In this document: one piece after another, positions 39,757 through 51,471 of the stretch
Numbering within the stretch: the stretch's first letter is position 1
How the letters are laid out: the number at the start of each line of letters is the position of its first letter
Source: Pseudo-nitzschia pungens
Taxonomy: Eukaryota > Bacillariophyta > Bacillariophyceae > Bacillariales > Bacillariaceae
Length of the DNA: 64,000 bases
Assembly (NCBI GenBank): GCA_037355855.1
Contig: CM074759.1
Span: forward strand, 4,154,001-4,218,000
Direction of reading: 5' to 3'
Program-made: the position numbers and the translations under genes
The notes under the pieces: model-generated
Databases searched by the model: none
What the model saw: only the letters and a program-made list of their open reading frames with translations
What the model was told of the DNA's origin: nothing

Positions 39757-42076
39757 TGTCTCTGAGTAGGTTTTTGTTGATTCCTTGTTGCCTGAGTTGT
39801 TGCAAAGCTAACAGATTGGAGGTTAGTGGCAGATCAATCAGCATGTCCCGATTGAATACTAGGGAACCTGGGGATGCCTGTAAGGCAGCGTTGACAGCAC
39901 ACCGAGAGGCATGCATGCAGGTTGCCAAAGCATTGTCCATGAGCTGACTGGCTCTGGTGTTGACTTGAGGGGGATTAACATGCACTAAAACTCTGAGAAT
40001 ATCAGCAACTGTATGATGGACTCTTTCACAGATGGCATTTGACTGGGGATTCTTCACTGTGGTGGGAATGGACTGAATCCCATACTGTTTGAGTGTCGTC
40101 TGGAACTCAGCCCCTAGGAATTCACCACCATTGTCATGGATGCATCTGATAGGTCTTTGGTATCTTGAGAGCCAACAGTTCTTGAATTGGTCTGATACAT
40201 GCTGGGAGGACTTGTCTCTGATTCTGATAATCTCTAGGAGGTTAGTAACCGGATCGATACAGGTTAGGGCTTTGAAGTTATAGTTCTTGCCCTGAGCTGT
40301 GATCTTCCATGGGCCTATGAGATCCACATGTATCTCGTTGAATGGAGCTAGTGGAGCTTCTTTCGGTGGCAGCTTCCCATACTTGGAGTGCTGGTTCTTG
40401 TACTTAATGCAGCTGCCGGGGCAGATGTAAGTCTTGCATAGGTTGGATAAGTTGTCGGCGTAGAATCTTGAGGAGATGGTTTGATATAGCCTGGTGGATC
40501 CACAATGACCCAACAGGAGATGGTACCATTTGATGGCATCGTTGGAGAGAGAGCTTGGTATGTATATGCGCCAGTTGTCTGGGTTTGATTGGTTGGCATA
40601 GCAGAGGATGTTATTGCCTTCCAGTTCTTGATAGAAGAAGGCTTTGGATTGAATCTTGAACTTGATAGTAGGATCCTTTTGTTGATGAAGGTAGATATTG
40701 GAATAGTTCACCAGGCATTCCAGGTCTTGATTGTTTGGTAGATTGACTAGGCACTCATTGTTCAGCAAGCAGGATTGCAGTTCCTGGTCTGCGTCATTGC
40801 ATAAGTGCCGGAAGAGGTTGGGGAACTCTATTAGAAACAGTTCTTCATCTTGTTTAGGAACTTCAAGCTTCAAGAAATTGATTAAGGTGCCCTTTGAGAG
40901 GGCTTTCTTCCCTTCAGTAGGTGGATCCATCCTGGGGAGTCTGGAGAAGGCATCAGCAAGAACATTCTTTTTGCCTTCCACATAAGTGAGGTTGACACCA
41001 AATTCTTCGAGGAATAGCCGCCATCGGAGGACTCGTTGGACTGATAGGGTTCTGAAGGTAAGGTTCTTATGGTCAGTGTATACGTTGATAACACCACCAA
41101 GTAACATTTTGCGGTACTCTTTGCAACAGAGTACAAGAGCTAGGAGTTCTTTTTCCATAGTAGTATAATTCTTTTGGGCATCAGATAGTTTCTTGGACCA
41201 GTATGCAATAGGCTTGCCATCTTGTATTATGGCAGCGCCTAATTGTAGGTCTGAGGCATCAGTGTACAGTTCAAAGGGCTTGTTGAGGTCCAGATAGGTG
41301 TTCAGCGCATCTGCTGCCACCATTGCTTTCATCTCTTGAAAGGCCTTATCTTGAGCAGGTCCCCAAGTGAAGGTGGAAGGAGCTTTCCTTTGTTTGGCTT
41401 TGATGGTAGCTGCTTGAGGAGTCTTCTTGGGGGTTCCAGTGATATCAAAGAGAGGAGCTAGGACATGGGACCTTTGGGGCCACATGTCTCTGTAGTATCC
41501 TACTGCGCCAAGGAAGGATTTGACTTGAGTCACAGTTCGTGGTCAATCCATGTGTAGAATGGCTTCAATCTTCTTTCTCCATGGCTTGACAGCTGTAGGG
41601 GTCATCCAATATCCAAGGAAGTCAGTTTCTTGTACAGCCCAGTCACACTTGAGTGGGTTGCATTTAAGTCCATTTTGGTTGAGCCGGTCTAAGATCTTGT
41701 CAATGGTCTTCATGTGGAGGTCAAAGGATCCATTGGTCCAGACACCAATATCATCAATATAAACAGTGCAGTCGGTGTCTTGTAGGATATCTTCCATTAG
41801 TTGCTGAGCAACATCTAGAGAGACTTTGACACCCATTGGTAGTCTTTGGTACTCGTAGCAGCCGTATGGAGTGACTATGGTACAGAGCTTCTTGCTTGCA
41901 TCATCAAGTTCAAAGCAGTAGTATTGCATGGACAAGTCAATCTTGGTGAAGTGAGTGTACTTGCCCCTCTTGTTCATGATATCCTGTATCCGGGGAATTG
42001 GATAAGGACGTCTTTCAAGCAGTTCATTCAGTTCCCTAAAGTCTGATACCCATTGTACCCTGTTATCTTTCTTTGG
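39757..42076 (-). pseudogene. pol: element C, RT core, RNase H and integrase
   Basis: Two open stretches in one frame parted by TGA at 41543-41545. The first has RT motifs WVSDFRELNELLERRPYP, KIDLSMQYY and the catalytic YIDD (CTVYIDDIG). The second has the FLGAVGYYRDMW connection, RNase H (YTDASD, YTDHKNL, ADAFSRLP), and the integrase with the HVDLIGP Asp, HDNGGEF Asp and ICERVHH Glu. B2 cuts the end after RDNA; the D pair cuts the start at PKKDNRV. The TGA lies where related proteins have an Arg-Pro-Arg stretch, so CGA to TGA is likely. Confidence 0.85.
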
Positions 42077-42531
42077 TAATCCGAAGTTTTCTCGGATGAG
42101 CACGTGCACTCGCACCTAAGTAATAATTTGAAAAAGCGCGCACAACGGAAAAAATGAGAGTCATTTCTTTAGTAATCGAGTTATTTCTTTGGTAATGAAT
42201 TGCATTTCTTTGGCAATGAATTGCATTACTTTGGAATTGCTTGGAATTGATCCTCCCAGAACGCACAAAGGCACTCACCAGAAAGGGACAAAGCACATGC
42301 CAAAATAAAGCTGAGAATGGTCAAATGGACCCATTTCTTGCCAGAGAGCACACCATGGTGATTATCGAGGCTGTAGATGCCAAAATCCATGCAAAATGAA
42401 GGTGACTTGAAGAACAGAAAACAGAGCTTGTAGAGCAGGCAGAGTTGGGCTCGTAGAGGACCCGAAGAAATGGACATGTAGAGCAAGTAGAAACGCGCTT
42501 GTAGAGAGCCTTGTAGAAAGTGCAACCTCGT

Positions 42532-42582
42532 GCTGGGCTGCTGTTTGTCCTCGGCTTCGCCTCGTACAAACAGCAGCCCAGC
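42532..42582. repeat. 17-bp-arm hairpin, copy in D1
   Basis: Perfect arms GCTGGGCTGCTGTTTGT and its complement, with a 17-nt loop holding CTCGGCTTCGCCTCG. Relatives at 47153-47203, 47303-47353 and 50357-50408. Confidence 0.9.
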
Positions 42583-44289
42583 GCTCGGTTGTCGTAGAAC
42601 AGAACCATGACGCGAAGCAAGAACATGACGCAAAGCAAGATGACACAAAGCTGCTGCTGAGCAGCGCTGCCGCTTGCAATTCGTTGCAGCGCTCGAAACG
42701 CTCGTAGTTCGGACAGAGGCTTCGTTGCAGCGCTCGAAACGCTCGTTGTTCGGACAACAACAGCAGAACTCTTCCCTATGGTCAAAGAAAGCAAAAAGGA
42801 GCAGCGGGTGGTTCCCCTTGGTACAAACAGTGGACCCGCACTTGGTTGACCGCAATCACCGCTGCAAGAAGAACAGCAATGCAATCGCAACACATTAGAA
42901 ATGGCGGTTACAATAGGAACGGACAGACACGAAGCAACAGCAGCAACACGTCAAACAGCAGACGTGGCAGCTGCAGCAGCAGCCGCAGACACAGCAGCAG
43001 CAGATGCAACACGCATCAGCCGCAGTAGCAACAACGACGACAGCAGCAACGCTTTCAGGACTTACAGGAGCAGAGGAACTGAGCTTTCGTTTTCGATTTC
43101 GCTTTCGCTTTCCATTTCAGTAATATTGAGATAAACACCAGCATCGTCCTGCTGCCGATAGGACTCGTCGTTCTCGGCTGCGTGGACGTCTTCGTTCTGC
43201 TGCCGGTCGCTTTCGCTCTCGTTCTCGTTCTCGATTTCATATTCGTGTTCGTGTTCCGGCTCATCGAATCCGAGGATCGGTGCTCTCATTGTTGCTGAGC
43301 AGAGGAACTGGGCTTTCACCATGGTCGACATCAAATTTGCTTTTGAAAACTGATCGGTTTCAAAATTATGAGCAATCAAGACGCAGCAGCGGCAACAACA
43401 GCAGCAGCAGACGCAGCAGCAGCAACAACAGCAGCAGCCAAGAACGCAACAACAACAACAGACGCAGCAGCAGCAACAACGGCAGAACGCAACAGCAGCA
43501 GACGCAGCAACAGACGCAGCCGCAGCTGCAGCAGCAACCGCAACAGACAGCAACAGATGCGAAAGCAGCAACGACAGCAACAGCGACGCGTTAGAGAACT
43601 TACAGGGGCAGGGGAACTGGGCTTCCCCCATGGTCACCAGCATTTAACCATGGTCGACAGCAAATTTGCTTTTGAAAACTGATCGGTTTCGAAATTATGA
43701 GCAATTGGTGGTGGGATCCAAAAAAAAGCTCACATGATTACACCGTGTACAGATGTAGACCTCAGTACTAATTCTACTGAGATCTTCAGTCCCACCTACA
43801 AAGTCTGTTGGATCTCTCTTAATCTCTCTTATTAATGCACGCAGGGGTGTGCGCGCACCGAGTTGTGTATGAAAATCGTCCCCTCACTTCTCTCCTACAC
43901 AACACTATGTACTGCTCACCTACAGAGTCCCATGACAAAAAACAAACTTATTACTTCAGTAACATTCTCCAGTTTTCGTGTACGGATACCTAAAAGTACA
44001 GTACAAGTTTTGGCGTACCCGGATCCAAATACAGTAATTACTAGCGATTGGGCACGCTGCAAAGTTAGCAAAGCAAATTTTGCTTTTTGCTTTGCAAAAT
44101 TTTGCTTTGCCCACGAAAGCAAAAGTTTTGCTCCCACTTTGCTCCAAAACGGATAGATGGACGGACGCTCATTCGCTGGGTGAACGGAAAAAGGACAGAC
44201 GCTGTGTTGACGGAAAAAGGACGGACGCTCATTCGCTGGACAGACTCTATTAGTACTTGTAAAGGTGCTATTCAGTGTCCTATTCAGTT

Positions 44290-45605
44290 CATGTCAGTGA
44301 CTCTAGTCATTATTTGTGTGATTCCAGTGTAAATATTCCTCAAACTATGCACGGGCAACAGTATTCAAAAATAAGTATTGAGAAATCACCAATAGTTTGG
44401 GTGTCACCACTGATTGATTAATATTTAGCCCTGTGCTGTACAATCCGCTAGCTAATACCATCACATCCAATATCTGAGTGACTCTGACCATCATTTGTGT
44501 GATTCCAGTGTGAATATTCCTCAAACTATGCACAGGCAACAGTATTCAAAAATAAGTATTGAGAAATCAGTGATAGTTTAGATGTCACCACTGATTAATT
44601 AACATTTGGTCTAACACTGGAGAATTTACTAGAAAATAATGTCAAACTGAATATCTGAGTAACTCTGACCAACATTTGTGTGATTCCAGTGTGAATATTC
44701 CTCAAACTATGCACAGGCAACAGTATTCAAAAATAAGTATTGAGAAATCACCAATAGTTTGGGTGTCACCACTGAATAATTAACATTTGGTCTAACACTG
44801 GAGAATTTACTAGAAAATAATGGTAAACTGAATATCTGAGTGACTCTGACCATCATTTGTGTGATTCCAGTGTGAATATTCCTCAACCTATGTATAGGCA
44901 AGAGTATTCAAAAAGAAGTATTGAGAAATCAGTGATAGTTTAGATATCATCACTGATTAATTAATATTTGGTCTAACACTGGAGAATTTACTAGAAAATA
45001 ATGGTAAACTGAATATCTGAGTGACTCTGACCATCATTTGTGTGATTCCAGTGTGAATATTCCTCAACCTATGTATAGGCAAGAGTATTCAAAAAGAAGT
45101 ATTGAGAAATCAGTGATAGTTTAGATATCACCACTGATTAATTAATATTTGACCCACTACTGGAGAATCTGCTGAGAAATTCCAACAAATCAAATATCTG
45201 AGTGACTCTGACCATCATTTGTGTGATTCCAGTGTGAATATTCCTCAACCTATGTATAGGCAAGAGTATTCAAAAAGAAATATTGAGAAATCACTAATAG
45301 TTTAGATGTCACCACTGATTAATTAATATTTGACCCACTACTGGAGAATCTGCTGAGAAATTCCAACAAATCAAATATCTGAGTGATTCTGGTTCATATT
45401 TGTATAATTCCAGTGTGAATATTTCTCAACTTTTGCATAGGGAGGCTGATTAAAAAAGAATGAATGAACAATCATTCATAGTTAGGATGTCAGCACTGAT
45501 CATTCAATATTCGGCCCAGTACTGGGGAATTGACTAGAAAATCCACATTTGAATGATTCCAGTCTAAATATTCCTCAACCCATGCATGGGGGAGCCCATT
45601 AAAAA
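44290..45605. repeat. 181-bp satellite array inside D1
   Basis: The word ATTCCAGTG (or a close variant) occurs at 44321, 44502, 44683, 44864, 45045, 45226 and 45407: six spacings of exactly 181 bp, then a shorter one (149 bp, to 45556). Units carry GTGTGAATATTCCTCAA and AAGTATTGAGAAATCA. Divergence is by base changes with no net indel until the last unit. Confidence 0.93.
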
Positions 45606-46457
45606 AGAATAAATAAAAAATTAGTGAAAAATTGGTGATAATGTAGGTAGAGCAAATCAGCGTTACTGGTAAAAAAAAGTCCACAAAAGGACTTGAACCT
45701 TCAGAGTCAACTTGTGTGATACCACTGTATATGTAGATATATAAGTTAAATTACATCTGCTAGACCAATAGTATATGTAGATATATAACTTGAATTATAT
45801 TCTGCTAGACCCAATAGTATGATTATTTATCATCTGTTCATTCCCTAATAGCATATAACAGTGCTATGGATCATATACTACAGCATACACTATGAACTAC
45901 TAGTATATTATGCTACAAGCTATGCTACCAACTGTCATCATGCTACTGCCTTGGGTAGAGTCAGTAGGTACCACATGCCAACCTTTGCCAGTACCTCATG
46001 TGCTGCTGTTATTGCTACTCTTATTTTTATTATCATCCCTCCCTTGCTAACAAGCAATCTCTTTCTATTGGCAAGCAATTTTGAAAATTTTTTCGCCTGC
46101 GGCAGGCCATCAACCCCCCTTTCCCCCCATTCTTGGGGGGTTTGGGGAGCTGCGCTCCCCATTTCGGGGTGTGCCCCCATTTTGATTTTGCTTTGCAAAA
46201 TTTGACTTTGCTCCCCAAAAAGCAAAAGCAAAAAAAGGCAAAATTTGCTTTGCTCTCAAAAAAACAAAGTGTGCCCAATCGCTAGTAATTACGGTACTGA
46301 TGCAATCCAAGTTTTCGTGCACCCGCAACGAAAACGCGCTGCAGCAGCAACAAGCAGCAAGCGTTGCTTGCTGGCAAAGACCTCCTCCTCCCTTTGTGCT
46401 CACCTCGAAACTTTGGATTACGCAACTAATATACCTTACCTCCTTAACCTCCTCCTC

Positions 46458-46558
46458 GTGGTCACCAGAAACAGCAGCTGCAACATCCCTGCTCTTTTCC
46501 CTCGGCTAGCGCCTCGAAAAAGAGCTGGGATGTTGCAGCTGCTGTTTCTGGGGACCAC
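46458..46558. repeat. terminal hairpin of D1
   Basis: An inverted repeat of about 40-bp arms, nearly perfect, around a loop with CTCGGCTAGCGCCTCG, about 85 bp from the right end of D1. The D2 counterpart is 51270-51371. Confidence 0.85.
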
Positions 46559-47071
46559 GAGGAGTCGGATTGGTTGGCACGTGTCGAACCCTAAGTATTG
46601 AATATTCCGAGGCGCGACAGGAGGACGGTATATTACTTTCAGTAATCCGAAGTTTTCTCGGATGAGCACGTGCACTCGCGGATGGGCACGTGCACTCGCA
46701 CCTAAGTAATAATTTTAAATAATTTGAAAAAGCGCGCGCAATGGAAAAAATGAGTGTCATTTCTTTAGTAATGGACTTATTTCTTTGGTAATGGATTGCA
46801 TTTCTTTGGTAATGAGATCGCATTTCTTTGGCAATGAATTGCATTACTTCGGAATTGCTTCGAATTGATCCTCCCAGAACGCACAAGGGCACTCACCGGA
46901 AAGGGACAAAGCATATGCCAAAAATAAGGCTGAGAATGGTCAAATGGACCCATTTCTTGCCAGAGAGCACACCATGGTGAATATTAAGGCTGTAGATGCC
47001 AAAATTCCTGCAAAAATGATGGTGTGTTGTAGAACAGAAAACAGAGCTTGGAGAACGGGTAGAACGGGTAG

Positions 47072-47420
47072 AATTGCGCTCGTAGCGAACCCCAAGAAAT
47101 GGACATGTAGATCAGGTAGAAAATGCGCTTGTAGTAGAAAGTGCAACCTCGTGCTGGGCTGCTGTTTGTCCTCGGCTTCGCCTCATACAAACAGCAGCCC
47201 AGCACTCGGTTGTTGTAGGGAATTTGCGCTCGTAGCGAACCCCAAGAAAATGGACATGTAGATCAGGTAGAAATGCGCTTGTAGTAGAAAGTGCAACCTC
47301 GTGCTGGGCTGCTGTTTGTCCTCGGCTTCGCCTCGTACAAACAGCAGCCCAGCACTCGGTTGTCGTAGGGAATTTGCGCTCGTAGCGAACCCCAAGAAAA
47401 TGGACATGTAGATCAGGTAG
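47072..47420. repeat. 150-bp tandem repeat carrying hairpins in D2
   Basis: About 2.3 units of 150 bp (AATTTGCGCT at 47221 and 47371; a shorter first one at 47072). Each full unit carries one 17-bp-arm hairpin (47153-47203 and 47303-47353). Confidence 0.9.
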
Positions 47421-47435
47421 AAATGCGCTCGTAGA

Positions 47436-50241
47436 TTAATATCGTGAAAAACGATCATCTTCTCTTCTTCTGTAGGGATTACGAGGATGCGCTTCAGGGC
47501 CAGGTCGAAAAGGATGGTGGTGATCAGGCTCAAAAGAGACACGCCTGCTGTGTTCCCTTTCCATGGGAGAGAGCCTGTGGTGTTCCTCATAGGTGTGATA
47601 GTGATTATCCCCAAAAGAGACACGGTGAGGGCGTTCTTGCTGACGAGAGCGTTCTCGTGGAGCACAAACTCCATACGATGAAGAGGACCACCGAGCTGCT
47701 CCCCTTTCACCAAGAGTGGGGGGTTCCTGAGGGTGTTCCTGAGGGTGTTCCTGAGGGCGTTCTTGTGGAGCATAGAAAGACCGACGAGCTCGAGGAGGAG
47801 GATAGTACTCCTCGTCCTGGTGGTGGTACTCAGCAGTGTGTCGTGGTGTATCATAGTAAGACAAGCGACGCGGGTAGTAATTCTCGTAGTATGATGATTG
47901 CTCATCGCGTTCATGATAGTGTCGGTCGGGAGGATAGGGCATCCGACGCTGATCTTCAAAAGAGAGAGATCGAGGGCAGTAGCAGCCGCGCCGATCCTCA
48001 TACCGATCCTCATGCTGGTGTTGCCAGGATTCCTCGTACCGTTGCTGATTGCGCTCTTGCTGATTCTTGTTCGTAAGCTCAATAAATGGAGGGGGGGCAG
48101 GAGACGATCCTTCTTGCGATTCGGAAAGAGTAATATTGGATGGGATATTACGACTAGTAGCCTTGATTGCTGGTGGTACCTCAAATCTCTGTGTCATCAA
48201 ACCCAGATCTCCAGCCGCTTGTTGAGAAGAACATGAATTCTGGTCGTCCTTGGAGCCATCATTGAACGAACCTAGTGTGTGGATTGTTCCCAGAGGGGAA
48301 TCACTGTAGGGATCTGAAGAATCATTCAAAAATTGATTGCAAGCAGCTTGATCATCTGCATGAGAGAGAAGGCTCTTACTCAAATCTTCAGTCGTAGTAG
48401 AGTTCAATGATGCTGGAGAGGGGGGCTTCTTCAACTCAGCTCGGATTTTTGACGGTGAGCCGTGTTTCACCAGAATCGCCTTATCGAAAGCTTCTTGATT
48501 AGGTTCCATGTAATTCATCGTCGTAGAGATATGTGAATGACCACCAATAGTTTTCAGCACAGCTGCAGTTACACCACCATTTACAGCCTTAGAGATAGCG
48601 CCGCGTCGCTTTCCATGAGCAGTACACTTCTCTGCGTTAGTGTAGCCGCTCCACTTAGCAATAAGCTTCATTTTCTGATTCACACTGTGCTTGCCAATCA
48701 CCTTGCTTGCAAACGCACTCAGTCTCCATGTTTTTCCTTGCTTTTGCCACTCCTGCAAAAACAGAAAGATCGATTAAAAAAAATGTGAGTAAAATCGTTG
48801 TACAGAGGAGAACAAAAAGGGGAAAACTTACTTCAATCTGTGCCTTTGATGCAGGCCTCCGGAAGATGCGATTAGCACCTTCACAGTCGTCGGGGACCCA
48901 AGAAAGGAGTTTCAGTGTAGTTTGGTAGCAGGACATGGGATGGCGATTGAACGGACAGGGGAGAATCTTCTTCTTGTTATTACCATCCTCACGCGTTGGA
49001 TTCCGAAGTGAGAGTGTATTTTGTTTCTGCCCAGTATAATTGTCCTTCAACCGAAAGTAAGGGATATCTTTGAACGCGCCTTTCTCAATTTTACCAAGTT
49101 TGAAGTCTTCTTTTACGAGCTGTGTGGGTTCTTTGCAGCCACGAAGAGCGCATTCAAACAGGAGATTCTCCAGGGCACACCAGACAAAGTGTTCATCATT
49201 GCCAAAAGGATCAAGCGGGTTGTCCGGATCTTTGATGGCCTTCCACCTCTTCTCGAACCACTTCGGATCAAAACAGGCCTTGTTGGGGAGGGTACCATAC
49301 AGACTCCTGTGTTCCAACACAATTTCGCAGTTCCTCTTCCAATATGCTTGGAGTTCACCTTGAGCGTTGAAGTCCTTCTTAAACGAATAAGTAATACCAT
49401 TTTTACTGAAGACAGCGAAAAGGCGTTTGTACATGGTTTCGAGAGTGGACACTTCAAACTGGGCTTCAGCCCAGAGCTTGGGGTCTTTGGATAGATCAAT
49501 GCCTCAATATTCTTTCTTGTAGAGTGTCAACGCGTGAACAATCAAACATTTGTTCAAGACCGACTTCTTCAGTGGACTGATAGGAGCGCGACATTCAACA
49601 TAGAGACGCCGAGTCTTGAGAGCAGGACACTCTGGATCAGGAATGATATCAGCAAGCGATCCCAACTGTGGATGCTTTTCCAATGCTTGGAAGAACTCAA
49701 ACTCGTCTACCAACTTTGCCTTCTCGTAAGCCTTGGTATTGAAGTGAAGACCTGTAATCTCCTCAGTGTTTGTACCAAATGCAACTGGATTCTCAGCAAT
49801 ACCCTTCAGAATTGCCGCCAGGGAGAACACTCCATCCACTACACCACCACCATTCGCGGTGACTTCTGGCAGCTGAAGCTCTTCAACATCAATACCGACT
49901 GCTGCATCTTCAATAAGAGTGGGGGGGGCGTCGTTCGAAGATGGTGTTGTCGTACTTCCCGCGGGCTCAGTAGGAGGAGGAGATAGTGTCGTCCAATCAG
50001 TAGTATTCTGGCGGTGGCATTTCTGTCCCTTTCCAATGGTGATAGGAGGAGAGGTAGCAGGGGGAGGAGCCTTCTTCTTCTTGGTGTAGGGGTTCTTCCG
50101 TATTGGATTGTTCGATGCTGCTGTAGATTGTTGTCTTCTTGTTGATGCTGTAGACACAGAACGACTCCTCGGAGCTGGAGCTGCAGTAGACCGAGTTTGC
50201 CGACCGGTAGTGATGCCATTGCTGCGAGTAGTCCTCACCAT
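47436..50241 (-). pseudogene. Crypton-type tyrosine recombinase gene with one in-frame TGA
   Basis: Exon 1 is 50241-48832, intron 48753-48831 (79 bp, GTAAGT...TTTTTGCAG), exon 2 48752-47436; about 908 residues if the TGA at 49504-49506 were read through. The N-terminus is Ser/Thr/Arg-rich. The catalytic domain shows box I Arg in CALRGCKE, the H-x-x-R box in TAHGKRRGAIS, then GGHSHISTTMNYM with the second His and the Tyr nucleophile. This enzyme would cut and rejoin DNA through a 3'-phosphotyrosine link. The C-terminal 250 residues are disordered and rich in Arg, His, Glu and Tyr. No RT or DDE domain is present. The TGA falls between KKEY and GIDLSKDPKLW, where the frame is otherwise clean, so it is either a fresh nonsense change or an assembly error. 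Confidence 0.75.
48753..48831 (-). other. GT-AG intron in the Crypton recombinase gene
   Basis: 79 bp, donor GTAAGTTTTC, pyrimidine-rich acceptor TTTTTGCAG, phase 0. Both flanking frames continue. Confidence 0.85.
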
Positions 50242-50356
50242 GGTGAATGCTGTAAAAAAATGGTCAGCAGTGAAAAGTGTTGTCGTTGTGAGTAATCGAG
50301 AACCAAAAACGCCACCAGCGCGTCAAAGAAAAGGAGCAAAAAGCACTCCCTCCTCG

Positions 50357-50408
50357 TACTGGCTGCTGTTTGTTCTCGGCTAGCGCCTCGTACAAACAGC
50401 AGCCAGTA
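50357..50408. repeat. 17-bp-arm hairpin, copy near the recombinase start
   Basis: Perfect arms TACTGGCTGCTGTTTGT and complement. The loop holds CTCGGCTAGCGCCTCG. It lies about 120 bp upstream of the recombinase ATG. Confidence 0.9.
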
Positions 50409-51269
50409 CTCGGATATCGTTGAAACTTACCAGTGAAGAGAGCTGATCCCATGGTCAAAAGCAAAAAAGCGATTGTCGTCAGTCACTGGAATTAACTGAC
50501 GAGTAGTCGAAAACACTTCCACAGCGCTCCCTGAGCACACAAAACACACCAGATGATACTCTTGCACTTACAGACTAGTATATAAACTTGGATACAGTTG
50601 AAATAGGATGGAAAGAGTCGAAAAGCAGAATCCCATGGTCCGACGCGTTTTGTAAATCGAATTTTTTGAAATAATGATTTGGTCGATAATCCAAGCAAAT
50701 CCAAGCAAGAAGCAAGAAGCACCGTGTACACTCGTTGAAACTTAAAAATGCAGTACATATCATACAGAGCCGTACGTACACAACTTTCAATCGCGCCTGT
50801 TGGATCTCTCTTAATGCGCGCAGGGCACGACTCATTTGCTCAAAGCACGGAGTTGTGTGTGAAAATCATCCCCTCATTTCTCTCCTACACAACACTGTGT
50901 ACTGCTCACCTACAGAGTCCCACAACAAAAAACAAACTTATTACTCCAGTAACGTTCTCCAGTTTTTGTGTACCTTTGCCTAAAAGTGCAGTACACGTCG
51001 TTATCGTTACGGGATAGAAATACAGTAATGCAAATCAAGTTTTCGTGTACCGTTGCCATTAACTGCAGTACACACACAGGTTTTTGTGTACCGCAACGAA
51101 AACACGCTGCAGCAGCAACAAGCAGCAAGCGCTGCTTGCTGGCAAAGATGTTGCAGCAGCAACAAGCAGCAAGCGCTGCTTGCTGGCAAAGACCTCCTCC
51201 TCCTTTTGTGCTCACCTCAAAACTTCGGATTACGCAATTAATATACCTTACCTCCTTAACCTCCTCCTC

Positions 51270-51371
51270 GTGGTCCCCAGAAGCAGCGCTGTAACATCCC
51301 CAGCTCTTTTCCCTCGGCTAGCGCCTCGGAGAAAGAGCAGGGGATGTTGCAGCGCTGCTTCTGGGGACCAC
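51270..51371. repeat. terminal hairpin of D2
   Basis: An inverted repeat with arms of about 42 bp and few mismatches, beginning GTGGTCCCCAGAAGCAGCGC, loop with CTCGGCTAGCGCCTCG, about 98 bp from the right end of D2. Just left of it lies GGATTACGCAATTAATATAC, an inverted echo of the element's left end. Confidence 0.85.
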
Positions 51372-51471
51372 TCGGAGTCGGATTGCGCGCCTCGGAATAT
51401 TCAATACTTAGGGTTCAACACGTGCCAACCAAAACAGGAGGACGGTATATTACTTTCAGTACTATGAAGGT

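Larger units (their letters stand above)
42079..46642. mobile_element. D1, non-autonomous Crypton-like element with satellite cargo
   Basis: 4564 bp between TA dinucleotides (42077-42078 and 46643-46644). Left end ATCCGAAGTTTTCTCGGAT can fold by itself; right end GGTATATTACTTTCAG. Left and right parts match D2. The middle has no recombinase. Instead it has CAG/GCA-rich low-complexity DNA (42930-43040, 43380-43570), a direct repeat of about 60 bp holding ACCATGGTCGACA (43318-43375 and 43647-43705), a 181-bp tandem array, and several GC hairpins near 46100-46170. A 101-bp hairpin (46458-46558) lies near the right end. Confidence 0.75.
46645..51469 (-). mobile_element. D2, Crypton-like element with a tyrosine recombinase
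   Basis: 4825 bp between TA dinucleotides (46643-46644 and 51470-51471), directly following D1. It has the same end sequences as D1. It holds a spliced tyrosine recombinase gene on the minus strand and no RT. Removing D1, D2 and the extra TA copies restores the Phe-Ile-Val-Pro-Lys-Lys stretch of element C's RT, so TA is the target or crossover core. The absence of other genes and the short core fit Cryptons. Confidence 0.8.

Noticed and set aside
42846..43682. Gln/Ala-rich and Cys-rich proteins in D1
   Set aside because: These are readings of CAG/GCA-rich low-complexity DNA, open in several frames on both strands with no other signal.
45660..45790. tRNA-like sequence on the minus strand with a GTTCAAGTC B-box-like word, an A-box-like word and a T-run
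   Set aside because: Acceptor and anticodon stems do not pair. It is at most a decayed tRNA-derived piece, or the hairpin AGTCC...GGACT followed by T by chance.
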